Source of the DNA: Diabrotica undecimpunctata
Lineage: Eukaryota; Arthropoda; Insecta; Coleoptera; Chrysomelidae
Direction of reading: 5' to 3'
NCBI RefSeq assembly: GCF_040954645.1
Contig: NC_092803.1
Span: forward strand, 118,499,461 to 118,563,460
Length of the DNA stretch: 64,000 bases
The number at the start of each line of letters is the position of its first letter. Positions within the stretch are counted from its first letter, which is position 1. A program made the position numbers and the translations under genes. The notes beneath the pieces were generated by a model. The model had not been told where the DNA came from and made no database searches. It saw nothing but the letters and a program-made list of their open reading frames with translations. Of the stretch, positions 33,763 through 45,729 are shown piece by piece.

Positions 33763-34370
33763 AGCATTGAGGGGTATTGTAGGGCTCAGTCTATTTGTAT
33801 TTTATGTCTATGGTTCAACGTGAGTGGGCACGTATCCACCATTCCAGTTGACCTAGGAGGTTAATTGGAGCTCATCCCTAGGTTAAAGTTATCGTTACAG
33901 CCCAACTTTTTTAACAAAGTTTATAATGTTTATAATATCCAAAGTAAGTAAGTAAGTTTATATAATCCAACCCTGGGCAGTTGCACAGAACGTGTTCCGC
34001 CATCTAGTTTTTAGCCAGACAAAATCTGCAATTTGCAGTTTCTACTAAATCGATTTTATTGATGTTTCTCTTGAGGCATGATGATCTTATAGCTTATTTC
34101 AGTTATTATTTATTATTTATGTATTATTTCATTTTTTCGGTAGTTTACTTTTTTGCCCATCCATTTTACAGTCCCCGTTTTTGAATATTGTTGCAGAACT
34201 ATTTTTTTCAGTTTCATCTACTTCACTTGAATAACAGCGTCAGTATTACAGTTCGATTTTTCATTTTTTTTTTAATTGACGGCATCTATTTTATTGTCAG
34301 TAGCGTTCATTTCCTCTTTTACTTATTAAATATTTCTGAAGATATTTGGTCAGCTAAGTTTTTTTTTTTA
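33763..34370. other. Unassigned spacer
   Basis: Contains a small inverted repeat around 'cctagg' near 33850-33885. No coding similarity. Confidence 0.5.
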
Positions 34371-34374
34371 ACAA

Positions 34375-36140
34375 CGAGGATAGATGCCTTTAAACTAAGA
34401 ACAAATGAAGAGCAATTCCGAGAGGTCTTAGCGGATAAGTTCGAATCTGATCCTTCACATAATCAAGATCAAATTGACGAGATTAATAAAAAAATAAATA
34501 AAAACCTTCTCGCAGCAGGACTACAGGTCGCAAAGAAAACAAGGACTAAAGAAGACAAAATAAGCAATGAAACTAAGATAAGAAAATAACTACTAGCGCA
34601 AAACAAACGCCATACCCAAGAATACAGAGAACTTAATAAAACAATTAGAAAAGAACTAAAACGCGACATACAAAAATGGAACGAGAATTTAATAGAGCGA
34701 GTCATTGAAAACAAGAGAGGCTTAAAATGTCTAAGACCCGCACTGGGAGTTCAAAAAATCATCAAAATTAAAGACGCCAACAATAAGGAAGAGAAGGTCA
34801 AATATAAAATAACAAATATTGTCGAAGACTTCTACACATCCTTGTACAGCTCGCAATGACAGCCTAATGAAACAACAAAGGAGAACGTCAAAAGAAAAAT
34901 AAAAAACGTGGGATCAGAAGTACTACCAAATATAAAGGGATTCGAAATAGAACGAGCTTTAAAAGGGCTAAAAAATAATAAAGCTCCAGGACACGACGGT
35001 ATCATTGCCGAGCTCTTGAAAACAAGCAAGACATTATCAATCCCTGTACTAACAGAGCTATTTAATAGATGTCTCCATAATAGCAAGATCCCTAAAGACT
35101 GGAACGAGAGTCTAGTAATACTCTTACACAAAAAAGAGGACAAATGTGATCTACAGAATTATAGACCTATATCGTTGCTCAGTCAAGTATACAAACTATT
35201 TATGAGAATTATTAACAACCGGTTAACCTACAAAATGGACAATTACCAACCGGTTGAACAGGCTGGCTTCCGCAAAGGATATAGTACATCAGACCATCTG
35301 CTGACAATGAGAACATTGATAGAGAAGGCAAATGAATACCAACTACCCGTATTTCTTGCCTTCGTCGAGTATGAAAAGGCGTTTGAAAATATCGGGATGT
35401 GGGCCATAGAAGAAGCTATTAATAATTGTAAAATAGATTCGAGATATAGGCAACCAATACATAATGTATATGAAAATGCAACTATGATAGTACAACTAGA
35501 CAAAAATACAAATCCCATCCCCATTAAGAGAGGAGTGAGACAAGGAGACGTAATATCGCCAAAACTTTGAAAGTCTTCAAAACTACAAATTGGTTAACCT
35601 ATGGCATTAACGTTAATGGCAACAAGTTAAACCAACTCAGATTCGCTGACGACATGGTGATTATAGCGAGCACATTCGAGGAACTGCAAATTATGATGGG
35701 GGAACTAGCAGCCAGCTCCCAATATAAAGGCCTAAAAATAAATATGAAAAAAAACAAAAATAATGACAAACACAGATGACCCCAGACGTATAACTATAAA
35801 TGGCAGTGAGATCCAGGAACAAATCCAGGAATATATCTAGCTAGGCCAAATCCTGAGACTTGACATAGCAACAAAAATTGCAAGACTTAAATGGAGCTTC
35901 ACGGGCCACACTGCTAGACAAAAAGATCAACGTTGGAATACCACAATACAACATTGGAGACCTTACGAAAGTAAACGACTAAGAGGAAGACCACAGATGA
36001 GATGGGTTGATGATATTAAAAGAATAGCCGGAACAAATTGGAAATATGTTGCTCAGGATAGAGACCGATGGAAGGAGTTGGGGAGGCCTATGTCCAAGCA
36101 CGGACGACAGAAGGCTAAGAAGAAGAAGAAGAAGAAAACT
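34375..36140 (+). pseudogene. Best preserved RTE-like LINE (connector, RT, C-terminus)
   Basis: This 5'-truncated EN-RT LINE lacks the endonuclease. A connector 'REVLADKFESDPSHNQDQ' leads, with one stop at 34587 and another at 34858, into RT blocks: 'ALKGLKNNKAPGHDGIIAEL', 'WNESLVILLHKKEDK', 'LQNYRPISLLSQVYKL', 'QAGFRKGYSTSDHL', motif A 'AFVEYEKAFENIGMWAI' (Asp replaced by Glu in FVEYEK), and 'RGVRQGDVISPKL'. A small deletion removes the residues after SPKL, and 'LRFADDMVIIASTFEELQ' keeps FADD. After 'EYI*LGQILRL' the text jumps to 'DIATKIARLKWSFTGHTA', an internal deletion of the thumb, then 'MRWVDDIKRIAGTNWKY' and an AAG-repeat tail. A same-family tail lies at 42155. Confidence 0.92.
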
Positions 36141-37507
36141 TTTTATTTTGTTTCAGTCTCACAAACAGATATTTCAGTTTTTTTACGGTTAATTAGGAAG
36201 ATCCCAAAAGTTCATATATTTTATTGGAAGACTCGAAGAAATATTTTAAATACTTTCTTCGGTCAATATATCAAAACTGTATAAACATAAAAAAATAGAA
36301 ACTTTAAGCTTTTCAATAATTAATATCCGAAAAGTACAATGAGAGATGGGCAAACGAAATTTTTTTGTTGTAAAAAAAGATAAGAAATAAAAGGTGACTT
36401 AAATATCAACTTTATTATCTGTTCGGAAACCAACTAATTCACTAAGATTATTTTATTAAAAGTACTTAGCAGCGAATATTTACAGATAACTGAGTTTTAT
36501 TGACAGCTAAAATTAGATTTTTTCTTTTTCGAACGTGATTTTTACTTGAAAAAAAAAATATACTTTCTGCCACACGGTCATTTGCGTGTCTCAAATTCAA
36601 ACTTGCTATTTTGTTGGTTATATTATTAACTATAGGATGTTAAATCCCCTACATAGCTGTAAATGCACACATATAAATATTTATATCTATTCAAAATATA
36701 GTAGGTCATATATGTAAATAAATGCATAAAATATGTGAAATGACTGATGACTATTGACGTTAATAGTTCTATATATTCTTATATGTTATACACACAAGCA
36801 AAAAATTTATCAGTGATCATACCCACAATATTATTACCATAATAATAAAAACCACCCTGTCTTTATAGAAAAATGGTAAATTATATTCTTATCTTGACGT
36901 CTACCATAAATTACAGACTACCCTGTGACTATTAGCCCGATAGTAAAATCTTTCCCAATCTGTCTTCTGTCATAATTTAGTTGACAACAGGCCCAGAGTT
37001 GCATGATATCTTGGAGTCGTAAAAATTGGAGATATCACCTTCTAGAATCTACGTAACAATAAAATAGGTTAAGGGCTCAATTATTTTTCGTAATAGAACT
37101 CCGGCACTTCAAAAGTGAGAAGATAGCTCATCTTAAAAGGGCACTTGAAATAAATTACAACTTCGATGATGGCGTTCGTGCTATTATTAAAATAGTTTTC
37201 AACATTTTAAATATTTCATTGTGTACTTGAATTTTCTAAGAAATGTTAATATGTATCTATTAGAGCAGAGTAGTACTAAATATATCTCGATTTCAACTAT
37301 TGGTGTGATGAGAACTTAAAACACAAAAAAGTAGTTTAGGCTTGAGGTATACAAATACAAATAGCCATGTTGCCGACATAATTTTCATAAACCTATAATT
37401 TTTAATATAGAAACAGCGAGAAAAGTTACCTGGATAAGCTGGGACAACTAAATATTTTGGATTGGTACTTTAGCTTCGTCTACTAAATGACATTTATACT
37501 TGAGATC
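36141..37507. other. Unassigned AT-rich DNA
   Basis: No coding similarity or repeat recognised between the LINE tail and the Harbinger element. Confidence 0.5.
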
Positions 37508-37642
37508 TTAGCCCCCTTTCAGACGAGGATACTGTATCCGAGATACTGTATGCGAGATACAGAATTTTCGATGGCGGCTGTATCGGATTCACGGGCATGC
37601 TCGTCAGTGTGAAAATAGTAGCAGTGCAGTGCGGTTATATTT

Positions 37643-37965
37643 TTGGATTATGGATGTAGAAGAGTGTGTTATGCTGTGCTAAACATATTAAATAAAAAGA
37701 AACTGAAAAGACGACGTAATTTGTGGGTTCATCCTATTGTAGAATTAAGAGAAACCAAGGGAACGTATAGTTTGCTGTATCAAGATTTATTGCAAGATCC
37801 ATCGAAGTTTTTTAATTATTTTCGAATGTCTGTGAAGACGTTTGAAGTGAAGAACTTCATAAAATTTTGGAAATTCAATTGAGTAAAAAAGACACAACTA
37901 TGCGTAGAATTATTTCATCAAAAAACGGCTTTCTATGACTTTTTAAAGTTAAAGTCTATGACTTA
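37643..37965 (+). pseudogene. Harbinger transposase N-terminal remnant
   Basis: Reads 'KLKRRRNLWVHPIVELRETK', 'GTYSLLYQDLLQDPSKF', 'FNYFRMSVKTFE', and after a frameshift 'IQLSKKDTTMRRIISSK'. This is the N-terminal part of HARBI1-like nucleases (family RRKFWVHPI...KGEFHTL...LRQDE-x-KFF-x-YFRMS). Nothing of the DDE nuclease is readable downstream, so at least two thirds of the protein is deleted. It lies inside the TIR-bounded element 37511-38672, on the opposite strand to the MADF remnant. Confidence 0.85.
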
Positions 37966-38216
37966 AATTTAAAATAAATATGTGTACTTATCTCCGATTT
38001 GTAAATTGTTTACCTCGCCCTAAATAAAAAATGACCGTATTCCTTTCACAATAATGTAGTTTAGTAGTCGTTAAATAATCAAAATTCCAATTAGCAAACT
38101 TTTAAAACTAAACTGTATACGTATGAAACAAAATATTAAAATATTCTACTATGTATTTATAATAAAAACACGTTTATTTCTTACCATATTCATTTTGCTG
38201 TACTGCAGTCATGGCC

Positions 38217-38360
38217 TCAAAATTGTCGCTTAGAATTTTCGACCCAGCACTGCTGCTTTTTATTTCTATTGCAGTAATCTGGCGATGCTGTATCCCATAG
38301 ACAGGGATTTGATTGTAGCAAACAAATAAATTTGTCACTATCAAATACAGTACGCTCCAT
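38217..38360 (-). pseudogene. Harbinger MADF/Myb-like DNA-binding protein remnant
   Basis: A 47-codon minus-strand ORF starts with Met at 38358-38360 and reads 'VFDSDKFICLLQSNPCLWDT', then 'ASPDYCNRNKKQQCWVEN'. The pattern (F-x-x-x-L-I-x-x-PxLWD...Y-x-NR-x-KK-x-x-x-W) is the start of a MADF domain, found in the accessory protein that helps the Harbinger nuclease enter the nucleus and bind DNA in other animals. A TGA at 38217-38219 ends it. A plausible splice donor 'ggtaagaaa' lies just beyond (near 38180-38188), as expected for an exon end. The rest of the gene is missing. Confidence 0.8.
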
Positions 38361-38799
38361 TATTTAACTATATTCAGACAACACCGTCTTTCTTACGTTG
38401 CTCATTCACAATTATTCGACAGAAAATCGCGCGTCTATGGAATGTGGTGCAAAAGTATTCGTGTCTGAAAGCGTTCATTTAACGTAATGTTTCTTCTGTA
38501 TCCGGGATACGCATTCAGTCGTCGGCAACAGGAAAGTCCGAGATACTGAATTCGGTATCTCGCATACTGTATCTCTCGCGCGTCTCGTGTGAAAAGCTCC
38601 ATTTGAGTCTATGTAATATCTGCGTCTCGGATACGCGTATCTCGGATACAGTATCCCCGTCTGAAAGGGGGCTTAATGTAAATAAATCCAGTTTGCGTGA
38701 CTATGAATTGGAATATATGACAAAAAAAGTAATTTAACCGGGGACTATTGGAGATTTGACAGCAGAAAAGATTAATTATGAAAAACAATAGATCATCAC

Positions 38800-39565
38800 T
38801 ATGAGCATCATTCTCTTTGCATTTATGCCTATGCGGGTTCGGCTTCCCCAATTGCATTTTTCCATAATTTTCAATCTTGGGTCATACCCTTAACTATCTC
38901 CTTTACTGGTAAGTCCTGCCTAAGAGTTTCTCCCCAAATATTCTTTGGTCTTTCTCTCCTACTCCTTCTAAGAACCATCTTAACCTATGCCCCCTAATTG
39001 TGGAATAAATTGGTGCTACTCCTAGACTTACCCTAATATACTCAGTTATTATTTTTTGTTACTCCTCATTAATTTATCCATTTAAGCATTCTCATTTCCA
39101 CCACGTTCATTTGTTGTTCCCCTTTCTTTTAACTTTCCAATATTCAACTCCGTTCATCATAGCTAGTCTTATAGCAGTTTTATAGAATTTTCCTGGGTCA
39201 GACAACACACCACTCGCTTCCTTCCACTTCATAAATCCCACTCTAATTCTACTGCGTGTATCTCCATTTATTTCTCTCCATTATTACTAGTATTTCCAGT
39301 ACTCTGTAATACCGACCTTAGGTATTTAAAACTATTACACTTTACAATCACTTCACCATCCAAAGTTATTATCATTTTATTTTTAGTAACACCATCTTTA
39401 TATGAACATTCCAAATGCTCTGTTTCGTCCTACTAAGTTTTAAACATAAGGACTCTCTCATTTGATCTAATATCACTCAGCATGTTTCCTGTTGAAATGA
39501 TCAAAGAAAGCTTTTCTTTCATACTCATCCCAACCGATTTGAGAAGCATACCCACACACAACATT
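38800..39565 (-). pseudogene. EN-RT LINE deletion derivative (EN end fused to RT C-terminus)
   Basis: From high to low coordinates the minus strand reads 'NVVCGYASQIGWDEYERKAF' (endonuclease block, family N-x-x-SGYAPQVG-x-x-EEEK-x-x-F), then directly an RT thumb region: 'TEHLECSY' then 'DGVTKNKMIITLDGEVIV', 'NSFKYLRSVLQSTGNTS', 'VVEMRMLKWINEE', 'EYIRVSLGVAPI' and 'IRGHRLRWF'. The whole RT palm between endonuclease and thumb is missing, so this is an internal deletion derivative. It has multiple stops. Together with the endonuclease start at 40360-40640 it forms one element interrupted by a Penelope fragment. Confidence 0.82.
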
Positions 39566-39599
39566 CAACACTTCTTTATCAGTTTTTTTATTATTTTTA

Positions 39600-40060
39600 T
39601 TAGAAATAAGCCACATTTAAGTTCAAAATGCCGTTATATTTGACATTTTTTACACTTTTAATATTATCACGACGTATTTGGTCGATAAGGATTTGTCCTA
39701 CATTTAGTTTACTCTCAATAATCACCAAACTCTGATTTTATATGTATGTTATTTAAAAATATAAAAGATGTATCCTCGATATATTATTGACGTACAATTG
39801 GTGGCATTTTCTTTTTATTGATTTACTCTTTTTTTATGGGTATACTGAATTCTGCCGAGTAATTTGCGACGCAATTGGTTGATTCATTTAGCATAATTAG
39901 AGCCGCTTCTTTGATTTTCCTCTTTTTATCATCTGTTTCTTTTAGGACTATACTTGAAGTGAACCCTATGTTCATTTTCCCATGCGTATTTACATATTTG
40001 AGATCTATCGAATTCTCTATTTTTAATATAAGATTGATGTTCACTTATTTTAACATTTAT
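39600..40060 (-). pseudogene. Penelope GIY-YIG C-terminal fragment, family B, nested
   Basis: The minus strand at 40044-39823 reads 'FTSSIVLKETDDKKRKIKEA', then 'ALIMLNESTNCVANYSAEFS'. This is the end of the family B GIY-YIG domain (compare 'KETVNKKRKIKEVVLTLV' in the 20440 copy), with the KIKEA Glu kept. The front of the domain (YKIPC...YVGET) is absent. Its 3' side runs to 'aaatgtggcttatttctaat' near 39605-39625, the motif shared with 17654 and 29738. It lies between two parts of a LINE endonuclease gene. Confidence 0.75.
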
Positions 40061-40359
40061 AGGTCTTGATGTTTTAACTAAATAAAAATGTTGCATTCCA
40101 CAAGATATCTCCTCATATAAGCAGAATACTTGGCGAATTGGTTTCTAGTACTCAGAGAGCGTAAACCGAAAACAGAAAAGTTTTGACGAAAAAGATCTGA
40201 TTTCTTCTGTATTAGTCACTGTAATGATTTCTGTTAGAATGAAAAACGTATAAGAGAATATACAGAGGCACCATACGTAAAATCAAATCTTAACTGTCTT
40301 TTTCTTTTAAAAATGATCACACTTACCAAGTATTTTATAAATACAATCCTTTGTTCTTT

Positions 40360-40640
40360 CTTGTTGATTGTTAGGTTTAGTTCCTAGTTATTAATCATTG
40401 TGTTATTTTTACCTACACAGACCACAATTCGTATTCGTCACCTAGTTTGTTCGCTTTTTGTCCTCTCCACTTCATTCTATTGAATGTAAGCAACTTGTAA
40501 ACTCCCTCTTATAAGCGTATCTACCAACTCCACACTCTTACCTGCAATACTTCCAAGATCCCAAGACTATAACCTAATTCTTCTAACCTGTAATGGTGCC
40601 CTGAAATAGTCCTCATCCGAAAATCCGAAGGCTCTTTTTG
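40360..40640 (-). pseudogene. LINE endonuclease N-terminal fragment
   Basis: The minus strand reads, with stops, 'VRRIRL', 'SWDLGSIAGKSVELVDTLI' and 'RGSLQVAYIQ', 'NEVERTKSEQ', ending near 'IRIVVCVGKNN'. The family pattern is RRIRV-x-SWNVGS-x-TGKS-x-ELVD-x-L-x-RR-x-V-x-x-x-CVQET-x-W-x-G-x-KA. It is the start of the apurinic-type endonuclease domain of RTE-like elements (craniofacial development protein 2-like ORFs). The catalytic Glu of QET is lost to a stop. It is on the same strand as, and upstream of, the endonuclease end at 39490-39565. Confidence 0.7.
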
Positions 40641-42150
40641 CTTCCGGAACATTTTACCTCAGGAAATGCCATCATTTGATATATAAATAAATTTTGTTGC
40701 TTTAAAGAAGGTCTTTTAATTATTCTGGTCTAAAAACGTTTTATCAAGGACATTTGACACCTGAATGGCCAATGGCATCTGAAATACTGCACATTTGCCA
40801 ATAACGCAACCAATGTACAGTACACCCTCCAAACTCCAAATATGTTCAATAAAATTTACATATTCATATTGTCTTAATTACCAACTCTTAAATATTTTCT
40901 TTTATAATAGTTTGTTGTTTATTATGAATTGTATTTATTATCTAAATAATCGCTGTAATCGAAATACTTCTTAAAAATGTATTGTTTGCACCATTAAAAT
41001 AATAATGTATTATATTATAATAACAAGTTCTCTTTATTAATTTCAATGAAATATCAGAAAATACAGTCTAATACTACCTAATTTAAATAATAAAGCAATC
41101 TGACATGTCCATAAAATACGGTAAAACGTAAAAACGTCTTTCTTTTAAATAATAGACAGCTTTCAAAAATTAATTGGTAATGAGGAACCAATCCCCTCAA
41201 TAAATTTATGGCATTAGTCAAGATAAAACCGTCAATTTATCTTTATACGAGGGCAGTTTATTTAGCACAATGCGACCAGTTCCGATTAAAGATAACATTT
41301 CTGGACAACTGAATGGGAGTAGAGCACCAGTGATGGACGATAGTCAGAGGTAATGACAGTTCTCGTTTCAACAGCCGTAAATTACAATTTTCCAGGGACA
41401 GGTAGCGTTTGTTAGCGGCTGTTCTCCGGTCTTGAGCTCTTCTCTTCAAGGGTAAACGTAAACATTGTTGTTAGTCTTCTTTTTGACTCTTGATAGCCGA
41501 CACTACACACAAAACGCATTAGAGAGGCATCTATAATACCGATGGAGTTTAGACCAGTGTTGCCGACCATCACATTTTTTAAATACTATTGTTGATTTAT
41601 TCCACCATAAATTAGCGAAAAAAAAAAAATTAAAATCATTTACGAATAATCAATAATAATTTTAGAACTAACTAGGCATAATGAGAGAATTTTAGTAATA
41701 ACATCATTAGATAAGATTATATAAAATTAGCAATATTTCGATATAATCACTGCAATTTGCAAAAAGTGAGGGCCTTAAAGTTTTTAATCAGAAAAGTATG
41801 CGAAAGTAGGTACATATATATATAGTTGTTCGAAGAAGAAAAATGAGATGTATTCGAACTCTGAATTATAATTATATACAAAATGACGAATTTTTCTAAA
41901 AAGACGGGCGCCGGATATTTTTTTCTAATTAATACTTAATCTATGTTACAAATTTTTGATTTTCTCTTTTTTTAACAAAATCTTCATAATCTAACGAATT
42001 TTTCTGAAACATTTTTGTTGAAGTAATTTTTGAAACAGAAAAGAAATTATATTACATAATACTTATAATAGGAAAACAATATTAGACAATAAAATCATCC
42101 AAAAATTCATGCTCTGACAAATCGATATTTAATTGAGAATTATATTACTT
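40641..42150. other. Unassigned AT-rich DNA
   Basis: No coding similarity. The minus frame at 41258-41449 has no recognised motif. Confidence 0.5.
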
Positions 42151-42154
42151 GCAT

Positions 42155-42640
42155 CAAGGTATAGACAAATATTATTTTTTATTAATTTTTCCGCTTCTTA
42201 GCCTTCTCTCGTCCATTTTTGGACATAGGCCTCCCCCAACTCCTTCCATCGATCTCTATCCTAAGCAACATACTTCCAGTTTGTTCCGGCTATTCTTTTT
42301 ATATCGTCTACCCATGTCATCTGTGGTCTTCCTCTTGATCGTTTACCTTTGTAAGGTCTCCAATGTTGTATTGTGGCGTTCCAACGTAGGTCTTTTCATC
42401 TAGCAGTGTGACCTGCGAAGCTCCATTTGGCAATTTTTGTTATGATATCCTCAACTTTTGTACCCAGTCGCTTCAAATTTTATCTGACAGTCGCATACCT
42501 AAAATTGCTCTTTTCACTTTCATTTATGTTGTGGCTAGTTTATTCATTGGTTAAGGTCCAGGTTTAACATCCATATGTCATAATACGAAGGATGCACTGT
42601 TTGAACATTTTGCTCTTGAAGTTTTTGCGTATAGATATAG
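42155..42640 (-). pseudogene. RTE-like LINE C-terminus, same family as 34375
   Basis: The minus strand reads 'KRAILGMRLSDKI', a broken stretch, 'VEDIITKIAKWSFAGHTAR', 'WNATIQHWRPYKGKRSRGRP', 'MTWVDDIKRIAGTNWKY' and 'DRDRWKELGEAYVQKWTRE'. The segment WVDDIKRIAGTNWKYVA matches 36000-36060 almost exactly, and the underlying DNA is about 88% identical by eye over 130 bases, so the two are copies of one family. This copy retains the part before the C-terminus that the 34375 element has deleted. There are at least three stops or frameshifts. Confidence 0.87.
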
Positions 42641-43585
42641 AAATGTGTATTGATTAAATAAAACATTTGAATTCTGCCTGCTTCCTATTTGGAAAGAAAA
42701 AAGTCAAATAAATAACTTTTTCATTGTGGTGTACTAACATCAATATTTGAAAAAAGAAAATAATGTGTCAAAATAAATTAGTTTCAGAAAAGATAAAGAG
42801 AGAGTAATCTACTAAAGGCAAAGGAATGTATAATAAAACTAATTCTGCTTTAAAACCCAATAAAAACAAAAATAAGCAGTGATAAATCACACAAGATACA
42901 TTCAATGACATAACTTGTTTCCTATCTTTTTGATCATCTTGTGGTATATTTAGCAACGATAGTGATAGATAGTGGCCATTTCAAGCCTTTCAAGGTTATC
43001 GTCTTATTTGTTGTATTAACTTCATCTTTAAATTCAATAAGAAAACAAATAAATATAAGAACTAAAACAACTATATTAAAAACTATATCAATTAAAAAAT
43101 AAAATAAGTCATCCAAAATCACGCGTTTTAACTGATCGAAAATACCCGAAATCACGTTTCATAAATTCTCTGAAATTTTGAATTTGATCATTGGCGTAAG
43201 ACAATATGTTTACATGAATCATATTATTACAAATACAATCCTTCCCGCAATTGATCCTACATATCCGGCAGTAAACAGAACGAAAGGCTATTATCAAGAT
43301 TCGAAATTTATTTCTGAGAAAAATTTAATTCTCTTGAGTGTCAAAATAACTGAACGAGTTGTTCTATTTAATAGAGGAATTAATTAATATCCTGACATTA
43401 TGTCGAAATGTGTTTACACAGCAAAATAAAGATACAACAGATGAATCAAGAGCTGAATTAGCAGCTAAATCAACGATTGCTGCAACTGCGCAACGAAACA
43501 AATATTTTCATTTTACAAGCGTCAATAAAAAACTGAAAATTCCGCCAAAAGAAGAACTGGAATACAAAATAAACGTTTAACAAAA
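42641..43585. other. Unassigned AT-rich DNA
   Basis: The plus frame 43359-43580 contains 'ESRAELAAKSTIAATAQRN' and may belong to the LINE connector that follows, but I could not confirm it. Confidence 0.45.
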
Positions 43586-43589
43586 ATAA

Positions 43590-44020
43590 GGAATATAAAC
43601 AAAATATAAACAACAAACTAGAACACAAATTAAACCACGAAAACATAAATGAAGAGTGAGAAACATCATGAAAGAAGCAGCTGAAGAAATACTAAGCATG
43701 AAAGGTAAACAAAGAAGAACGAGAACGAATGACTGGTTTGACGAAGAATGTCAGATTATAACCGAAAGATAAAACAGAGCATATTTACTGATAAAACAGT
43801 AGCACAGAACCCGACGAGCAGAGGAAGAATATAAATAACTGCGTAAAGACGAAAAGAAAATCCACAGCAGAAAGAAGAGAGAAAATATAAACAAAGAACT
43901 TCAAGAAATACAAGAACTAAGTAAGCCAACAGAGACAAGAAAATTTTAACACAAATTAAAAAACGCAGAAAAGAATTCAAAAAAAGATGTGAAGAGATGA
44001 GGGTAATAAAGTGACAGAAC
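43590..44020 (+). pseudogene. LINE connector between endonuclease and RT
   Basis: The plus strand reads 'NIMKEAAEEILSMKGKQR', 'NDWFDEECQIITERKNRAYL', then after a stop 'HRTRRAEEEYK', 'LRKDEKKIHSRKKREY'. This matches the charged connector of EN-RT LINEs (family W-x-x-IK-x-AAEE-x-LG...K-x-WFDEEC-x-x-x-x-x-KN-x-A). It contains several stops and no RT palm follows. Strand and content fit a piece of an RTE-like element. The family cannot be told from this segment. Confidence 0.68.
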
Positions 44021-45725
44021 AGCAAGAAAAGCTAAGAAGATAAAATTCCCGAATGCAACCGAAAATGTTTTAGATTATATTGATATAGTAGATTTTTAAT
44101 TATGTGTTCTTACTGTATGCCATACGCTAAATAAAAAATAAATTCTCTGCTAGTGATACGCTTTTTGTTAAAAATCATGGACAGTTAAACGATACAATAA
44201 ACTTAGTGATCACGCGTATGATTCCGTTCATTTTGTATTTGTTTGAGTAATAAATGTATGATGTAATTTTCAGTAACAATAATTTGCACCGTAGCTTCGC
44301 TAATTTGGTTAGAAGAACGATAAAGAAAACATCACTGAATGTGAACTCATCGGAGTTCTGGAAAAAGATCCTCCACACTAAGTTTTTATGAATTATATAG
44401 ACAATACAAGATAGAAGTATCTAAAGAACCACAGACTTGAAGAATTGGACAGTTACTCTTTTCGTATGAAGCTATCGAATCATATAATTACAATAATATA
44501 AAACCCGACGAAAAAACAAGGAGAAACAATAAATTTGAGATAATTTTGTTCATGAATAAAAATGGTAACATCATTTAAATTTTGATTTATCCCGAAATAA
44601 CGAACTTGACGTAAAATTAATGAGCATGAAAAACGCTATTTCACCAAATATTATTAGCATAACAAAATTGGTAAGAGCACATTTTTGTAGAAAGCGGCAA
44701 CGTGGCGAATAAGCTACGCACACTACGAAAGAGCAAAAGAGCTACTTTGCGCAAATGACTCGGAAAAGGAGATCGTTAAAGTTAACGATACGATAAGACA
44801 TGAAAGAACACACAGAATGAAATATATTAGAAGAGAGTATTATTTGAAGAACATTTCTGACGAGATTTTTGTAAATAAAAGGTGCGAGAAATCCTCTAAA
44901 TTCATGGCATTTTTAAAGAGAACTGAAAGAAGGATTTTAAGTGTATATTCTTTTTAGGATTTCTGGGATGTTTTAAATATTGATGAGGTGAATAAAAATG
45001 TGAAATACGGGAAACGAACTGAATACACTTTTACAACTCGTAGCTGGAAAATATGAATATTTAAAAACAAAATTAAAAAAAGCAAGAACTTGAAATATAA
45101 TGGAATCCAATGTTTTCACAATCAAACACATTTTTACAACTGGATAAATAAAAACAATAAATATTGACTAATAAATCATGTTAAATACTATAGCAACAAA
45201 CAACAAAAACAGACGCACGTTGTGTATTAATTATTTGGTTAAATAGAATATTAGTTAAAGACATAATTATTGTTAATATAATCTAAATTAAAAAAAAAAA
45301 CATTTGTATAGGACATGAACAAACGGGTAATATCATGTAGAAGGTAACCTGGAAAACAAACATGTTCAATAATATTTTAAAGCGATAAAAATGGTCTGCA
45401 CAGCAATAACTTGTAACCAGATATGGAGGGCGATGATTAAGAGCACATCTGTTTCATAAAGTGCCTTCTTCAATCGCAGACTGCAAATTCTTTTGGCAAT
45501 TATATCTTCACTCACATCTGACCCGAATAATAGAGTGGAACTCATATATTTTTCTTTAAAAGCCGTCTGTTCTAGCTCAGGTCTAGTGATAGGGTTTTCA
45601 GCTCCTTACATAAGTTAACGACCACTTTTGTAGTTAAGGCAGACGGCGTTACGTGCCCTCCGAGGCACGGTGGCATTTCAGTTAAATTAAAAATTTAAAA
45701 TATTTTATCAGTGCATGGAATAGTA
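44021..45725. other. Unassigned AT-rich DNA
   Basis: No supported coding. A GC-richer motif 'ccctccgaggcacggtgg' at 45655-45673 may be part of a LINE 3' region. Confidence 0.45.
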
Positions 45726-45729
45726 CCCG

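Larger units (their letters stand above)
37511..38672. mobile_element. PIF/Harbinger transposon with TTA target duplication
   Basis: The element is bounded by inverted repeats 'gccccctttcagacg' (37511) and its complement ending at 38672. The match extends about 36 bases with one mismatch ('ggatactgtatccgagatac' inside). The flanks are TTA at 37508-37510 and TTA at 38673-38675, the 3-bp duplication typical of PIF/Harbinger. Both ends carry several subterminal copies of 'tatc(c/t)gagatac'-like units, likely former transposase-binding sites. Inside are remnants of a transposase (plus strand) and a MADF/Myb-like protein (minus strand), the two genes usual for the superfamily. At about 1.16 kb it lacks the DDE catalytic domain and is non-autonomous. 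Confidence 0.92.

Noticed and set aside
33480..33767. 95-codon minus-strand ORF
   Set aside because: Most of it is the fold-back hairpin read through; no protein similarity.
44700..44960. Basic peptide resembling a LINE connector
   Set aside because: Several frames give charged residues, but no ordered motif could be matched.
45570..45680. Segment with 'ccctccgaggcacggtgg' as a LINE 3' region
   Set aside because: The motif is reminiscent of dispersed arthropod LINE ends, but there is one copy here and no coding support beyond the adjacent RT.
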